From Acidimicrobiales bacterium (GTDB lineage Bacteria; Actinomycetota; Acidimicrobiia; Acidimicrobiales; Ilumatobacteraceae): 43,517 nt of DNA. A program made the translations under genes and the position numbers. The notes under the pieces were generated by a model. The model saw only the letters and a program-made list of their open reading frames with translations. It searched no databases and was not told the origin of the DNA. Where the stretch lies: contig JAURCL010000012.1 of the NCBI GenBank assembly GCA_030828465.1, positions 1-43,517 on the forward strand, given 5' to 3'. Below are positions 14,067-22,060 of this stretch, one piece after another (within the stretch, counting starts at the first letter, position 1; each line of letters opens with the position of its first letter).

Positions 14067-15358
14067 GAGGAGCGGTCAACTTCGTCGTCGCCGTCGACCG
14101 GGCGCGTCGGTAGTGCCTCGTCGGGGTGATGACGACGGCGCGAGCGGTCCCAACTCTGGTGGCTCGGTCGTATGTACTGCCCGGTCACATCCCGGATCGG
14201 GAAGCGCAACTGGAAGTCGATCCTCGACTCACCACGTCGGGTCTCCTGCTCGGCGAGATCACGCAGTCTCATGAGGCGATCCCGCCGCTCGATACTCCAC
14301 GGCCCGACTCGGAGCGTGGCGTAGAGGACGCCTCCGAGGATGATCGGGAAGAAGAACTGGGCGAAGCGATACGAGGCAACACCGAGGGTCGCTGTTCGCA
14401 GCGGCACGCCGAAGCCGCGCAGCATGCCGACATAACTGGTGTCGACATAGCCGAGACCGCCCGGTGTGATCGGGATCGCAGCGAGCACGTTGGCGACGCC
14501 GAAGGCGATCACCAGAGCGTCGAGATCGAGCGACACCCCGAACGCCCGCACGAACACCCAGAGGGCAGCCGCGTCGAGGAGCCAGTTGAGCGCCGCCCAG
14601 AACGCGACCCGCCCAAGCAGTTGCCGATCACTGATGAGCGCCTCGAGACGTTCAGCGAGCTGGTGGACGATCCGCGCGGCCCGGTCCGGGTCGAGACGAA
14701 GACGCGCCGCCACCCATCGCACGAGGCGCTCCGAACGACCCTGGCCCTCCATCAGACCGAAGGTGAGCGCCCCGGCCAATCCCATCACCAGCACCCCGAC
14801 CAACGCGGCACCGCCGTAGATCGGGTTCACCCCACGGATCGGGATCGACACAATGAGTCCCGTCCACAGGATCAGGTTCAACACGACCGCTGAACCCAGC
14901 CCGACAGTTGCGAGGGCGAATCCCGCATCCGGTCCGCTCACCCCCGACAACGTCATGAGGCGGTATCCGAGCGCCGAGCTCGCGGCGTTGCCCCCGGGAA
15001 CGATGCTCGAGAGCGCCCGGGTGCTCATCTGGATCCGGAAGAGCCGCCATCGGGAGAGATGCAGGCCGGCATCGCCGAGCGCCGCCTTCATCAATGGCGC
15101 GTAGCACCACAGCGCGAGGACCTCGAGCAACAGCCCGAGGCCGAGGAGCGCGGGGCGCACATTACGGATCTCATCGAGGGCCGCTCGGAAATCGGGAACG
15201 AGCGGGATAACGAACAGGTACAGCACCGCCGCGAACACGACGAGTTTCAGGCTGAGCCGGAACCGCCGACGACGCCGAGCGGTTTCCCCCGGTGACCGCT
15301 CGATCGCCGGAAGCTCGCCGGTGGGCAGCGGCGCCTCGTGTGTCTGTGGTCCGTCCAT
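14063..15358 (-). CDS. YbhN/UPF0104 lysylphosphatidylglycerol-synthase-type membrane protein
   Basis: A 431-residue polytopic membrane protein with about eight hydrophobic segments after a cytoplasmic N-terminal stretch rich in Arg (ARRRRRFRLSLK). Family landmarks are MSTRALSSIVPGGNAASSALGYRL and IPITPGGLGYVDTSYVGML, the paired PGG motifs of the flippase-like transmembrane domain. It lacks the soluble aminoacyl-transferase domain of MprF, so it may translocate a lipid or isoprenoid-linked substrate. The charged C-terminal tail (SRRRHHPDEALPTRPVDGDD) is cytoplasmic. ATG 15358 is the best start, though the nearest purine-rich stretch (GGAGGAG) is about 20 nt upstream. It overlaps mutY by 4 nt. 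Confidence 0.8.
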   Translation of the reverse strand: MDGPQTHEAPLPTGELPAIERSPGETARRRRRFRLSLKLVVFAAVLYLFVIPLVPDFRAALDEIRNVRPALLGLGLLLEVLALWCYAPLMKAALGDAGLHLSRWRLFRIQMSTRALSSIVPGGNAASSALGYRLMTLSGVSGPDAGFALATVGLGSAVVLNLILWTGLIVSIPIRGVNPIYGGAALVGVLVMGLAGALTFGLMEGQGRSERLVRWVAARLRLDPDRAARIVHQLAERLEALISDRQLLGRVAFWAALNWLLDAAALWVFVRAFGVSLDLDALVIAFGVANVLAAIPITPGGLGYVDTSYVGMLRGFGVPLRTATLGVASYRFAQFFFPIILGGVLYATLRVGPWSIERRDRLMRLRDLAEQETRRGESRIDFQLRFPIRDVTGQYIRPSHQSWDRSRRRHHPDEALPTRPVDGDDEVDRSS

Positions 15359-15419
15359 GCGCTCGCGGAGCGAGAGCTCCTCCGGACACACTACGCACCG
15401 CCCCGACCGAGCGGGACGT

Positions 15420-16445
15420 TCACCCGAGACGGGCGAAGAGACGCTGTGCCTGCTCGGATGCCTTCGCGCGCACCTCATCCGGATCAACCCGAGTCGGGCG
15501 ACCCTCATCGAGCACGACCTCACCGTCGATGACGACACCCACCGGGCTAAGGCCCGGAGTGAAGGCGAGATACCAGGGATCGATCTCCCCGTGATGCCAG
15601 GTCACCATGTCCTCAGCGGACTCGGGGACGAGATGACGCCCTGCGGCGAGCCATCCCCACGCCAGTTCCGGGCCAACGGTCACGTCGTGCTCTCGGGATC
15701 TCGCATAGGCCAGGCGGAACTCCTCGAGCATGTCGGCTCCGATGCCATCGGTCCCGAGCGCTACCCGATTCGAGAACCGCGCCGGAGCCGCGTAGCCCAC
15801 CGCGTTGTTCATGTTCGATCGCGGGTTGTGCACGACCGTCCCGCGCAGTCCGTGGTCGTCATCGAGGTGAACCCCGTGCACGAGAAGCCACGAGTCATCG
15901 GTGAGGTCAGCGAGGCGCCCAGCTGCCTCCCGGTCAGCGGCACCCTCGGCGACGTGAATGTGCACGCCCACCCCGAACGAGGAGGCGAGTTCGGCGGCAC
16001 CGGCGAGGGTCTCGTCGCTGCAGGTGAACGCGGCGTGGACACCGACCATCCCGCGCCCACCCTCGGAGAGGAACCGACGGTTCTCCTCAAGGCCCCGCCG
16101 CGCGCCGTCGGCACCGTGCCGATCGGTCACCCCGTAGGCGCAGACGACACGCACGCCGACCTCGGCGCAGGCATCCGCGATCACACTGAGGGACCCCTCG
16201 ATCGCGTTCGGCGACTCATGATGATCAACGATCGTCGTGCAACCCCGCTCGAGGGCCTCGAGGGCCCCAAGCATGGCCGACCACCTGATCATCTCGAGGT
16301 CGAGGGCGGAGTCGAGCCGCCACCAGACCAGTTCGAGGATGTCGGTGAAACCGGTCGGAGTTCGGTCTGGGGCTGGCATGCCGCGGGCGAGGGTCGAGTA
16401 CAGGTGGTGATGCGCGCACACCAGGCCCGCGCTCGTCGTCGTCAT
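15420..16445 (-). CDS. Amidohydrolase (SsnA/ATZ-TRZ group) lacking the N-terminal strand domain
   Basis: A 341-residue metal-dependent hydrolase of the cytosine-deaminase/SsnA/atrazine-hydrolase superfamily. The protein starts MTTTSAGLVCAHHHLYSTLA, so only about six residues precede the metal motif HxH, where relatives have 55-70 residues forming half of a beta-sandwich. Remaining landmarks are present: VVDHHESP, VHIHVAEG, VHNPRSNMNNAVG, LGTDGIGADMLEE and a C-terminal VGVVIDGEVVLDEGRPT. ATG 16445 overlaps the stop of the carbamoylase gene by ATGA, so no upstream sequence is available for a longer N-terminus. The operon context suggests hydrolysis or deamination of a cyclic ureide or heterocycle. 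It may be a functional short form or a decayed gene. Confidence 0.8.
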   Translation of the reverse strand: MTTTSAGLVCAHHHLYSTLARGMPAPDRTPTGFTDILELVWWRLDSALDLEMIRWSAMLGALEALERGCTTIVDHHESPNAIEGSLSVIADACAEVGVRVVCAYGVTDRHGADGARRGLEENRRFLSEGGRGMVGVHAAFTCSDETLAGAAELASSFGVGVHIHVAEGAADREAAGRLADLTDDSWLLVHGVHLDDDHGLRGTVVHNPRSNMNNAVGYAAPARFSNRVALGTDGIGADMLEEFRLAYARSREHDVTVGPELAWGWLAAGRHLVPESAEDMVTWHHGEIDPWYLAFTPGLSPVGVVIDGEVVLDEGRPTRVDPDEVRAKASEQAQRLFARLG

Positions 16446-17377
16446 CGGGGCTCCGAGCGATCGACCACCCCGCGCGTCGACGAGATAAGTCCGTAATGCT
16501 CGGGTCGGCGATAGCGGGCGAAGTCGAAGAGAGTCTCCTTGTAGTGGCGACAGAGATCGAGATCACAGACCGCCGAGATGATCAGGTCGCCCGACACCGT
16601 GGCCTGAGCGACCACCTGACCGGATGGGGCGATGATCTGCGAATGGGAGAGCGACTCCACGCCCTCCTCGACGCCACCCTTGGCGACGCCTACCACCCAG
16701 GTTCCATTCTGGTAGGCGCCCGAGGCCATCACCAGGTTGTTGTGGAAGGACTGGAGCGGGTTCTGGTCAGGATCGGGCGCGTAGTGGAGCGGTGTGTTGT
16801 AACCGATCAGCACGAGTTCGACGCCGAGCAGACCGAGCACCCGGTACGTCTCGGGCCAACGCCGGTCGTTGCAGAGCGCCATGCCGACGACCCCACCGAA
16901 GGCATCGTGCACGGCGAATCCATCAGGAGACTCCTCGAAGTACCGCCGCTCGAGATGCTGGAACGGCCGCCAAGGCTCGTGCGCGTCGTGCCCCGGGATG
17001 TGGACCTTTCGGTAGCGGCCGATAATCGAGCCGTCGACACCGACGAGCACGTAAGTGTTGTAGCGGTGGCCATCCGCTGTCAGCTCGGCGTAACCGAGGC
17101 AGAACCCGACCCCAAGACGCCGCGCCTCGTCGAAGAGCGGTTGGGTCGTCGCCGAGGGCATCTCGCGCTCATAGAAGTGGTCGTGTCCGGCCGGGTCCTC
17201 GGTCCACCAGCGAGGGAAGAAGGTGGTGAGCGCCAACTCGGGAAAGACGACGAGACGGCATCCCCGCTCCGAGCCCTCGCGGAGCAGGGCGATCAGACGA
17301 TCGACCACCTCCGACCTCGACTCGTCACGCGCGATCGGACCGAGTTGAGCCGCGCCGACATGGATCTCCCTGGTCAC
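16442..17377 (-). CDS. N-carbamoyl-D-amino-acid hydrolase-like nitrilase-superfamily enzyme
   Basis: A 311-residue carbon-nitrogen hydrolase. The Glu-Lys-Cys triad is visible as E47 in VVFPELALTTFF, K124 in RYRKVHIPG and C169 in ALCNDRRWPETYRVL. The string CNDRRWPE and the length of about 305-310 are characteristic of D-carbamoylase (EC 3.5.1.77), which releases D-amino acid, CO2 and ammonia; the triad spacing nearly matches the Agrobacterium enzyme (E47, K127, C172). Beta-ureidopropionase is a less likely alternative. GTG 17377 overlaps the stop of the M20 hydrolase by GTGA and the gene ends in an ATGA overlap with the amidohydrolase. Confidence 0.85.
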   Translation of the reverse strand: MTREIHVGAAQLGPIARDESRSEVVDRLIALLREGSERGCRLVVFPELALTTFFPRWWTEDPAGHDHFYEREMPSATTQPLFDEARRLGVGFCLGYAELTADGHRYNTYVLVGVDGSIIGRYRKVHIPGHDAHEPWRPFQHLERRYFEESPDGFAVHDAFGGVVGMALCNDRRWPETYRVLGLLGVELVLIGYNTPLHYAPDPDQNPLQSFHNNLVMASGAYQNGTWVVGVAKGGVEEGVESLSHSQIIAPSGQVVAQATVSGDLIISAVCDLDLCRHYKETLFDFARYRRPEHYGLISSTRGVVDRSEPR

Positions 17378-18645
17378 CAGTCCTCCCCCTCCGCGAGATC
17401 GATCATCACGTCGGCCATCACCTGACACCCGGCCACCAGATCGGCGTCGTCGGTGAGCTCGGCGGGGTTGTGGCTGATCCCTCCGATGCTCGGAACGAAC
17501 ACCATGCCAGCAGGGCACATCCGCGCGAGCATCTGCGCATCATGGCCCGCCCCTGAGGGCATGCGGCGAACCGACAGACCCCGAGCGGCGGCAGCGGTTT
17601 CCACCCGCGACACGACCCGCTCGTCGAAGGCGACCGGCTCGAATCTCGCGAGCGATTCGGTCTCGACGGTGACGCCATGGCGCTCCGCGACACGAGAGAG
17701 TTCGCTCTCGAGTTCCGCCTCGGCGCGACGGAGCGTCTCATCGTCGGTGTTGCGGAGATCGACCGTGAACGCGGCCCGGGACGGCACCACGTTGACCAGG
17801 TTCGGATGGAGTTCGATCCGTCCGACGGTCGCCACCTGCGGCGCGCCGAACCGTTCGGCGAGGTCATTGACGAACACCGCGATGCGAGCGAGCGCGGCGG
17901 CTGGATCACGGCGCATCGACATCGGCGTCGTGCCGGCATGGTTCGACTGCCCCGTGAAGGTCACGCGGGTCCACGAGATCCCCTGCACACCGGTGACCGC
18001 TCCGATCTGAAGGCCCTCGGCCTCGAGTACCGGGCCTTGCTCGACATGCAGCTCGACGAAGGCGTGGGGAGCCGGTCCGGGGCAGGGAGCGGCGCCGAGG
18101 TAGCCGATGCGCTCGAGTTCGGCTCGAACCGTCGGCCCGGGTCCGCCCGGATCGGCGGCGCGGATGTCGTGGGCTTGCTCAACCGTCATCCCACCCGCGT
18201 AGACGAGGCTGCCGAGCATGTCTGGGGCGAAGCGGGCGCCCTCCTCATCGGTGAACAACCCGACACCGAGCGGTCGTCGCAACTCGAGTCCTGCCGCGAG
18301 TACCGATTCGATCACCTCAAGCCCGGCGAGCACACCGAGATTGCCGTCGAAGCGACCCCCGGTGGCGACCGTGTCGATGTGGGATCCGCACAGCACCGGT
18401 GGGCGCCCCGATCGGTGGCCGCAGGCCTCGCCCATCACCGCGATCACGTTGCCGATGGCATCGATCGTCACATCGAGCCCGAGGTCGCGCATCCAGCCCA
18501 TCACGAGATCCCGGCCATCCCGATCGGCGTCAGTCAACGCGAGCCGCGCGCTACCGCGCTCACCGGAGGCACCGGTAATCGGGCCAACCTCGGCGAGTGC
18601 CTCGAGACGCTCCAGGAGCCGCCCACCATCGATGTCAACACGCAC
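17374..18645 (-). CDS. M20 Zn-dependent hydrolase, L-carbamoylase/ureidopropionase type
   Basis: A 423-residue metallo-hydrolase of the HyuC/AllC group. Metal and catalytic motifs are LCGSHIDTVATGGRFDGNLG, FTDEEGARFAPDMLGS, FVELHVEQGPVLE and the dimerisation-domain string FTGQSNHAGTTPMSMRRD, with MPSGAGHDAQMLARMCP near the C-terminus. Relatives hydrolyse N-carbamoyl-L-amino acids, N-carbamoyl-beta-alanine or allantoate. As first gene of a three-gene operon with a D-carbamoylase-like enzyme, it suggests breakdown of ureides of both hands. GTG 18645 is fixed by a strong promoter (TTGACG, 17 nt, TAACCT) whose -10 ends 6 nt before it. A ring-opening hydantoinase or dihydropyrimidinase is not recognisable unless the amidohydrolase plays that part. 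Confidence 0.88.
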   Translation of the reverse strand: MRVDIDGGRLLERLEALAEVGPITGASGERGSARLALTDADRDGRDLVMGWMRDLGLDVTIDAIGNVIAVMGEACGHRSGRPPVLCGSHIDTVATGGRFDGNLGVLAGLEVIESVLAAGLELRRPLGVGLFTDEEGARFAPDMLGSLVYAGGMTVEQAHDIRAADPGGPGPTVRAELERIGYLGAAPCPGPAPHAFVELHVEQGPVLEAEGLQIGAVTGVQGISWTRVTFTGQSNHAGTTPMSMRRDPAAALARIAVFVNDLAERFGAPQVATVGRIELHPNLVNVVPSRAAFTVDLRNTDDETLRRAEAELESELSRVAERHGVTVETESLARFEPVAFDERVVSRVETAAAARGLSVRRMPSGAGHDAQMLARMCPAGMVFVPSIGGISHNPAELTDDADLVAGCQVMADVMIDLAEGEDW

Positions 18646-18651
18646 GAGCGA

Positions 18652-18680
18652 AGGTTACGAGTCGCTTGACAAAGCGTCAA
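18652..18680 (-). promoter_or_regulatory. Near-consensus promoter of the carbamoylase operon with -35 palindrome
   Basis: Minus strand: TTGACG (18680-18675), 17-nt spacer, TAACCT (18657-18652), 6 nt, GTG 18645. An inverted repeat TTGAC-N5-GTCAA (18666-18680) covers the -35 and is a plausible operator. This is the best-formed promoter in the window. Confidence 0.7.
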
Positions 18681-18686
18681 AGCATC

Positions 18687-19286
18687 TCAGCGGTCGATGT
18701 CCACCCATTTCGGCGCGACCTCACCATGGTCGCGGTCGAGGAGCTCCATCACCTCGGCCACCGTCGAGGCTCTCAGCGCAGCGGCGCGATGACGCTCCTT
18801 GAGAAGACCGGACTCAACAGCATGATCAAAGAAGTCGAAGAGGCGTCGGTAGAAACCAGCCACATCGAGGAGGATCACCGGGTGACGGTTGAGGCCGAGT
18901 TGCGTCCACGTGAGGATCTCGAGCACCTCCTCGAACGTGCCGAAACCACCGGGAAGCGCGACGAACCCGGTCGCTAGGTCGGCCATCCGCGCCTTACGTT
19001 CGTGCATCGAATCGGTCACCTCGAGCGAGGTCACCCGATGGTGCGCCAACTCGTGGCGAACCAGATGCTCCGGGATCACCCCGATCACCGTCCCTCCGGC
19101 GTCCATCGCCGCGTCGGCGACGATGCCCATGAGGCCGACGTCGCCGCCCCCGTAGACAAGCGTGCGCCCCGCGCCGGCAAGCGCCGATCCGAGTTCGGCC
19201 GCGGCTGCGGCAAACTTCGGGTCGACACCCGCGGAGGACCCGCAGTACACCGCGACCGGACCCGCTGATCCGGCGCCCTCCTCCAC
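18687..19286 (-). CDS. LOG-family nucleoside 5'-monophosphate phosphoribohydrolase
   Basis: A 199-residue protein of the TIGR00730/LOG family, which releases the base from cytokinin-type or other nucleoside monophosphates. It has VAVYCGSSAGVDPKF, TLVYGGGDVGLMGIVADAAM, SMHERKARMADLATGFVALP and the signature PGGFGTFEEVLEILTW. The start is uncertain: ATG 19295 overlaps a TACGAT box (19294-19299), and the next in-frame GTG 19286 lies 7 nt after that box, which matches leaderless genes in this window, so I use GTG 19286. It is not obviously linked to the carbamoylase operon beyond it, which has its own promoter. Confidence 0.85.
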   Translation of the reverse strand: MEEGAGSAGPVAVYCGSSAGVDPKFAAAAAELGSALAGAGRTLVYGGGDVGLMGIVADAAMDAGGTVIGVIPEHLVRHELAHHRVTSLEVTDSMHERKARMADLATGFVALPGGFGTFEEVLEILTWTQLGLNRHPVILLDVAGFYRRLFDFFDHAVESGLLKERHRAAALRASTVAEVMELLDRDHGEVAPKWVDIDR

Positions 19287-19293
19287 GGCCTGC

Positions 19294-19299
19294 ATCGTA
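19294..19299 (-). promoter_or_regulatory. -10 box of the LOG-family gene
   Basis: Minus-strand TACGAT, 7 nt, GTG 19286. It overlaps a possible ATG start at 19295. Confidence 0.4.
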
Positions 19300-19335
19300 G
19301 GCGAGCACGGATCGCGCGGCCCGCGCGTCGGTCGG

Positions 19336-19341
19336 TAGTTT
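19336..19341 (+). promoter_or_regulatory. -10 box of the Mcd-like dehydrogenase (leaderless)
   Basis: TAGTTT, 6 nt, ATG 19348, no Shine-Dalgarno. Confidence 0.5.
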
Positions 19342-19347
19342 CGGCCC

Positions 19348-20967
19348 ATGGATCACCCGACTCCCGACATGCTTGGCGCTGCCGCCGTGATCGACCTCGC
19401 GGACTCCATCATCGGCTCGGCGATCCGACGACTCGGTGAGACCGGTGGGCCTGATGTCCATCAGGTGTTCGCCTACGACCTCGCGCACGCCGCGTCAGCC
19501 GCCGCCACCGCCCGCTCGCTCCTCGACTACGGCTCGAAGGGCGACGTCGAGGCTTCGATCACCTGTGCGTTCACCGCCGACATGGTCCATGACCTGTCAT
19601 CGCGAATCCTCGGGCGCGAGTCGCAGTGGGGTGTCGAGCCGGGTGTACTCGAACCAGCGCACCACTTCGTGTCCCGCTACCGCGACGTCGAGTTCCTCGC
19701 CTCGCTCGCCTCAACCCCCGGGCCGCTCCACCTGAGCGACGACATGGACATGGTGCGCGACACCTTTCGAGCGTTCGCAGCGGACGTGGTCGCTCCCCAC
19801 GCCGAGCACGTTCACCGCACCAACGGCGACGTGCCCGAGGAGATCATCACTGGGCTCGCCGAACTCGGCGCCTTCGGATTGAGCGTGCCGAGCGAGTACG
19901 GCGGCTACAGCGAGGGTGGCCACGATGAGTACGTCGCGATGGTGGTCGCCACCGAGGAGCTCAGCCGAGCCAGCCTCGGGATCGGCGGCTCGCTCATCAC
20001 CCGACCCGAGATCCTGACGAGAGCGCTGGTGAAAGGTGGCAGCGAGGAGCAGAAGCGCCACTGGCTTCCCAAGCTCGCCGTCGCCGAGGTGATGCCCGCG
20101 GTAGCCGTGACCGAACCGGACTACGGCAGTGATGTCGCCAGCATCAAGGTGACCGCGACGCCGGCGCCCGGCCCCGAGGGCCAGCCCGGCTACGTGATCA
20201 ACGGCGTCAAGACCTGGTGCACCTTCGGCGCCCGAGCCGACGCCCTGGCCCTGCTCGCCAGAACCGACCCCGACCGCTCAAAGACGCACCGGGGACTCAG
20301 TCTCCTCATCGTTCCGAAGCCCCGAGGCGACGCGCACGGATTCGTCTTCTCCCAGGACCCGGTCGAGGTCGACGGTTCGACCCGAATCGGACGCATGGAG
20401 GGTCGACCGATCGACACCATCGGCTATCGGGGCATGCACTCCTACGAGATCGCCCTCGAGGACTGGTGGGTGCCAGCCGAGAATCTGGTCGGCGAATCCG
20501 AGGGTCTCGGCCGCGGCTTCTACTACCAGATGGAGGGCTTCGAGAACGGCCGTCTCCAGACCGCCGCGCGCGCCGTTGGACTCATGCAGTCCGCCTACGA
20601 ACTCGCGCTGGAGTACGCCGAGAACCGGAAGGTCTTCGACCACTCCATCATCGATTACCAGTTGACCCGCGCGAAGCTCGGCCGTATGGCCGTCGTCATC
20701 CAGGCCGCGCGCCAGTTCTCGTATGCGGTCGCCACCCTTATGGGCAAGGGCGAAGGCGCCACCGAGGCCTCGATGATCAAGGCCTATGTGTGCAAGGCAG
20801 CTGAGTGGGTCACCCGCGAGGCGATGCAGATCCACGGGGGCATGGGTTACGCCGAGGAGTACGCCGTGAGCAGGCTCTTCGTCGACGCTCGCGTGCTGTC
20901 GATCTTCGAGGGCGCCGACGAGACGCTCTGCCTGAAGGTGATCGCTCGCCGCCTCACCGCGGACTGA
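19348..20967 (+). CDS. Acyl-CoA dehydrogenase, (2S)-methylsuccinyl-CoA dehydrogenase-like
   Basis: A 539-residue acyl-CoA dehydrogenase, about 150 residues longer than usual because of an alpha-helical N-terminal domain (VIDLADSIIGSAIRRLGE... DLAHAASAAATARSLL...). That extension is a hallmark of methylsuccinyl-CoA dehydrogenase of the ethylmalonyl-CoA pathway. The core has AVTEPDYGSDVASIKVTAT, ENGRLQTAARAVGLMQSAYE, QIHGGMGYAEEYAVSRLFVD and ARVLSIFEGADETLCLKVIA, with the catalytic base E521 at the medium-chain-type position. It would oxidise (2S)-methylsuccinyl-CoA to mesaconyl-CoA. Crotonyl-CoA carboxylase/reductase and ethylmalonyl-CoA mutase are not in the window, so the pathway assignment rests on architecture and motifs. 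The stop abuts the convergent HAD gene. Confidence 0.72.
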   Translation: MDHPTPDMLGAAAVIDLADSIIGSAIRRLGETGGPDVHQVFAYDLAHAASAAATARSLLDYGSKGDVEASITCAFTADMVHDLSSRILGRESQWGVEPGVLEPAHHFVSRYRDVEFLASLASTPGPLHLSDDMDMVRDTFRAFAADVVAPHAEHVHRTNGDVPEEIITGLAELGAFGLSVPSEYGGYSEGGHDEYVAMVVATEELSRASLGIGGSLITRPEILTRALVKGGSEEQKRHWLPKLAVAEVMPAVAVTEPDYGSDVASIKVTATPAPGPEGQPGYVINGVKTWCTFGARADALALLARTDPDRSKTHRGLSLLIVPKPRGDAHGFVFSQDPVEVDGSTRIGRMEGRPIDTIGYRGMHSYEIALEDWWVPAENLVGESEGLGRGFYYQMEGFENGRLQTAARAVGLMQSAYELALEYAENRKVFDHSIIDYQLTRAKLGRMAVVIQAARQFSYAVATLMGKGEGATEASMIKAYVCKAAEWVTREAMQIHGGMGYAEEYAVSRLFVDARVLSIFEGADETLCLKVIARRLTAD

Positions 20968-21687
20968 TCAGCGCAGGAGCGCCGGAAGCTCCGCCAGCGA
21001 GGTGATACGCGTGAACTCAGCCCCGACATGGTCGTCGTAGGGATCGACGAGCACCGGGTGCAACCCCGCGGCTCTCGCTCCCCCCACGTCCATCACGACC
21101 GAATCCCCGACGTAGAGGATCCGGTCGGAAGTGGTCTCGGGGTGGTGTTCGAGAGCGAAGGAGAAGATCGCTGGGTCAGGCTTGGCGACACCAACCACAT
21201 GGGAGTCAACGATGGCGCGCATGTTGACACCTACACCGGCGCCCCGCTGGCAAATCCCCATGTGCTCGAGCACCCACTCGATCTGACCCGAGGCGTTCGA
21301 CACCACTGACATCGGCACACCGAGCGCCTCGAGTTCGGCGAGGGCGGCCACCGACTCCGGGATCGGCCACCTCCACAGCTCGGCGGTTCTCGTCCGGTCG
21401 AGGAGCGATGCCGCAAGCAACTGGAGTTCGAGCTCTACGCCGACGGAGGTGACATAGGCGAGGTTGTAGGAGTCCCAATCGGACTCCGAGGCGGCCGCGC
21501 GCGATTTCGCTGCCATGCCCGCGTAGTGCGCTCGGCGATGGTCCTCGATTTCAGGCGACCCGCCGTAGGTCACGAGCAGCGGTGCGAGCACCGTCGGGTC
21601 GGGTAGGACGAGTACACCGCCGGCATCGAAGAGGACCGCCTCGAACGGTCTCGACTCGCCCGGCCCACGTGCTCCCACCGTTTCCAT
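20968..21687 (-). CDS. HAD-superfamily hydrolase
   Basis: A 239-residue phosphatase-like protein. The HAD motifs are FDAGGVLVLPDP (I), SVVSNASGQIEWVL (II), GVAKPDPAIFSFALE (III lysine) and ILYVGDSVVMDVGGARAAGL (IV). Motif I has DxG rather than the common DxD: D-A-G. The acid/base Asp two residues on is therefore replaced by Gly, as in some haloacid-dehalogenase-like and nonphosphatase members, so phosphatase activity is not assured. A helical cap (residues about 40-110) marks subfamily IA. ATG 21687 is used, with TACCCT ending 8 nt upstream. Substrate unknown. Confidence 0.82.
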   Translation of the reverse strand: METVGARGPGESRPFEAVLFDAGGVLVLPDPTVLAPLLVTYGGSPEIEDHRRAHYAGMAAKSRAAASESDWDSYNLAYVTSVGVELELQLLAASLLDRTRTAELWRWPIPESVAALAELEALGVPMSVVSNASGQIEWVLEHMGICQRGAGVGVNMRAIVDSHVVGVAKPDPAIFSFALEHHPETTSDRILYVGDSVVMDVGGARAAGLHPVLVDPYDDHVGAEFTRITSLAELPALLR

Positions 21688-21695
21688 CTCGTTCG

Positions 21696-21701
21696 AGGGT
21701 A
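21696..21701 (-). promoter_or_regulatory. -10 box of the HAD hydrolase gene
   Basis: Minus-strand TACCCT, 8 nt, ATG 21687; transcripts would have a leader of 0-2 nt. Confidence 0.4.
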
Positions 21702-21727
21702 ACGACGGACCGGGCGTCCACGGCCGT

Positions 21728-21733
21728 TACGGT
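21728..21733 (+). promoter_or_regulatory. -10 box of the small gene at 21740 (leaderless)
   Basis: TACGGT, 6 nt, ATG 21740. Confidence 0.5.
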
Positions 21734-21739
21734 CCGGGC

Positions 21740-22024
21740 ATGGGTCTGTGGAACTGGGTGTTCGGAAAGCACCCCCCACGCCCCATCGACCCCGACCGGT
21801 CGGTTGAGGCGGCCTGGTTGCCGATGTGGCAGGCACAACTCGTCATCCACGAACTGTGGGAGCGAGAGATCCCCTGTGTCATGAGCGAGGACTTCACCTC
21901 TCATCTCCGTTTCGGCGCTCGCGAGCCAATGGCGCGCATCTTCGTGATGGAGCCCCGCCTCGCGGAGGCTGAGGGTGTGATCACCGAGATCACCGGGCAT
22001 CCCCCGAAGCATCTCGGCATGTAA
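21740..22024 (+). CDS. Small protein, possibly DUF2007-like
   Basis: A 94-residue soluble protein. After a basic/Pro-rich start (GKHPPRPIDPDRS) it has AAWLPMWQAQLVIHELWERE, IPCVMSEDFTSHLRFG and RIFVMEPRLAEAEGVITEIT. A strand that would read one domain, a helix that would span LVIHELWE, and a final strand-helix with acidic residues resemble the DUF2007 (putative signal-transducing) fold, but the match is weak. A leaderless promoter and codon use like neighbours support a real gene. It is divergent from the HAD gene and followed by a convergent unknown gene. Confidence 0.65.
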   Translation: MGLWNWVFGKHPPRPIDPDRSVEAAWLPMWQAQLVIHELWEREIPCVMSEDFTSHLRFGAREPMARIFVMEPRLAEAEGVITEITGHPPKHLGM

Positions 22025-22060
22025 GTCCCGACGCGGAGTCGGCCGGTCACACCGCCGAGT

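Noticed and set aside
15359-15419. Promoter for the YbhN-like gene from TAGTGT near 15389-15394
   Set aside because: The box is present on the minus strand but leaves an awkward 25-nt leader with the purine stretch too far from ATG 15358; I could not settle it.
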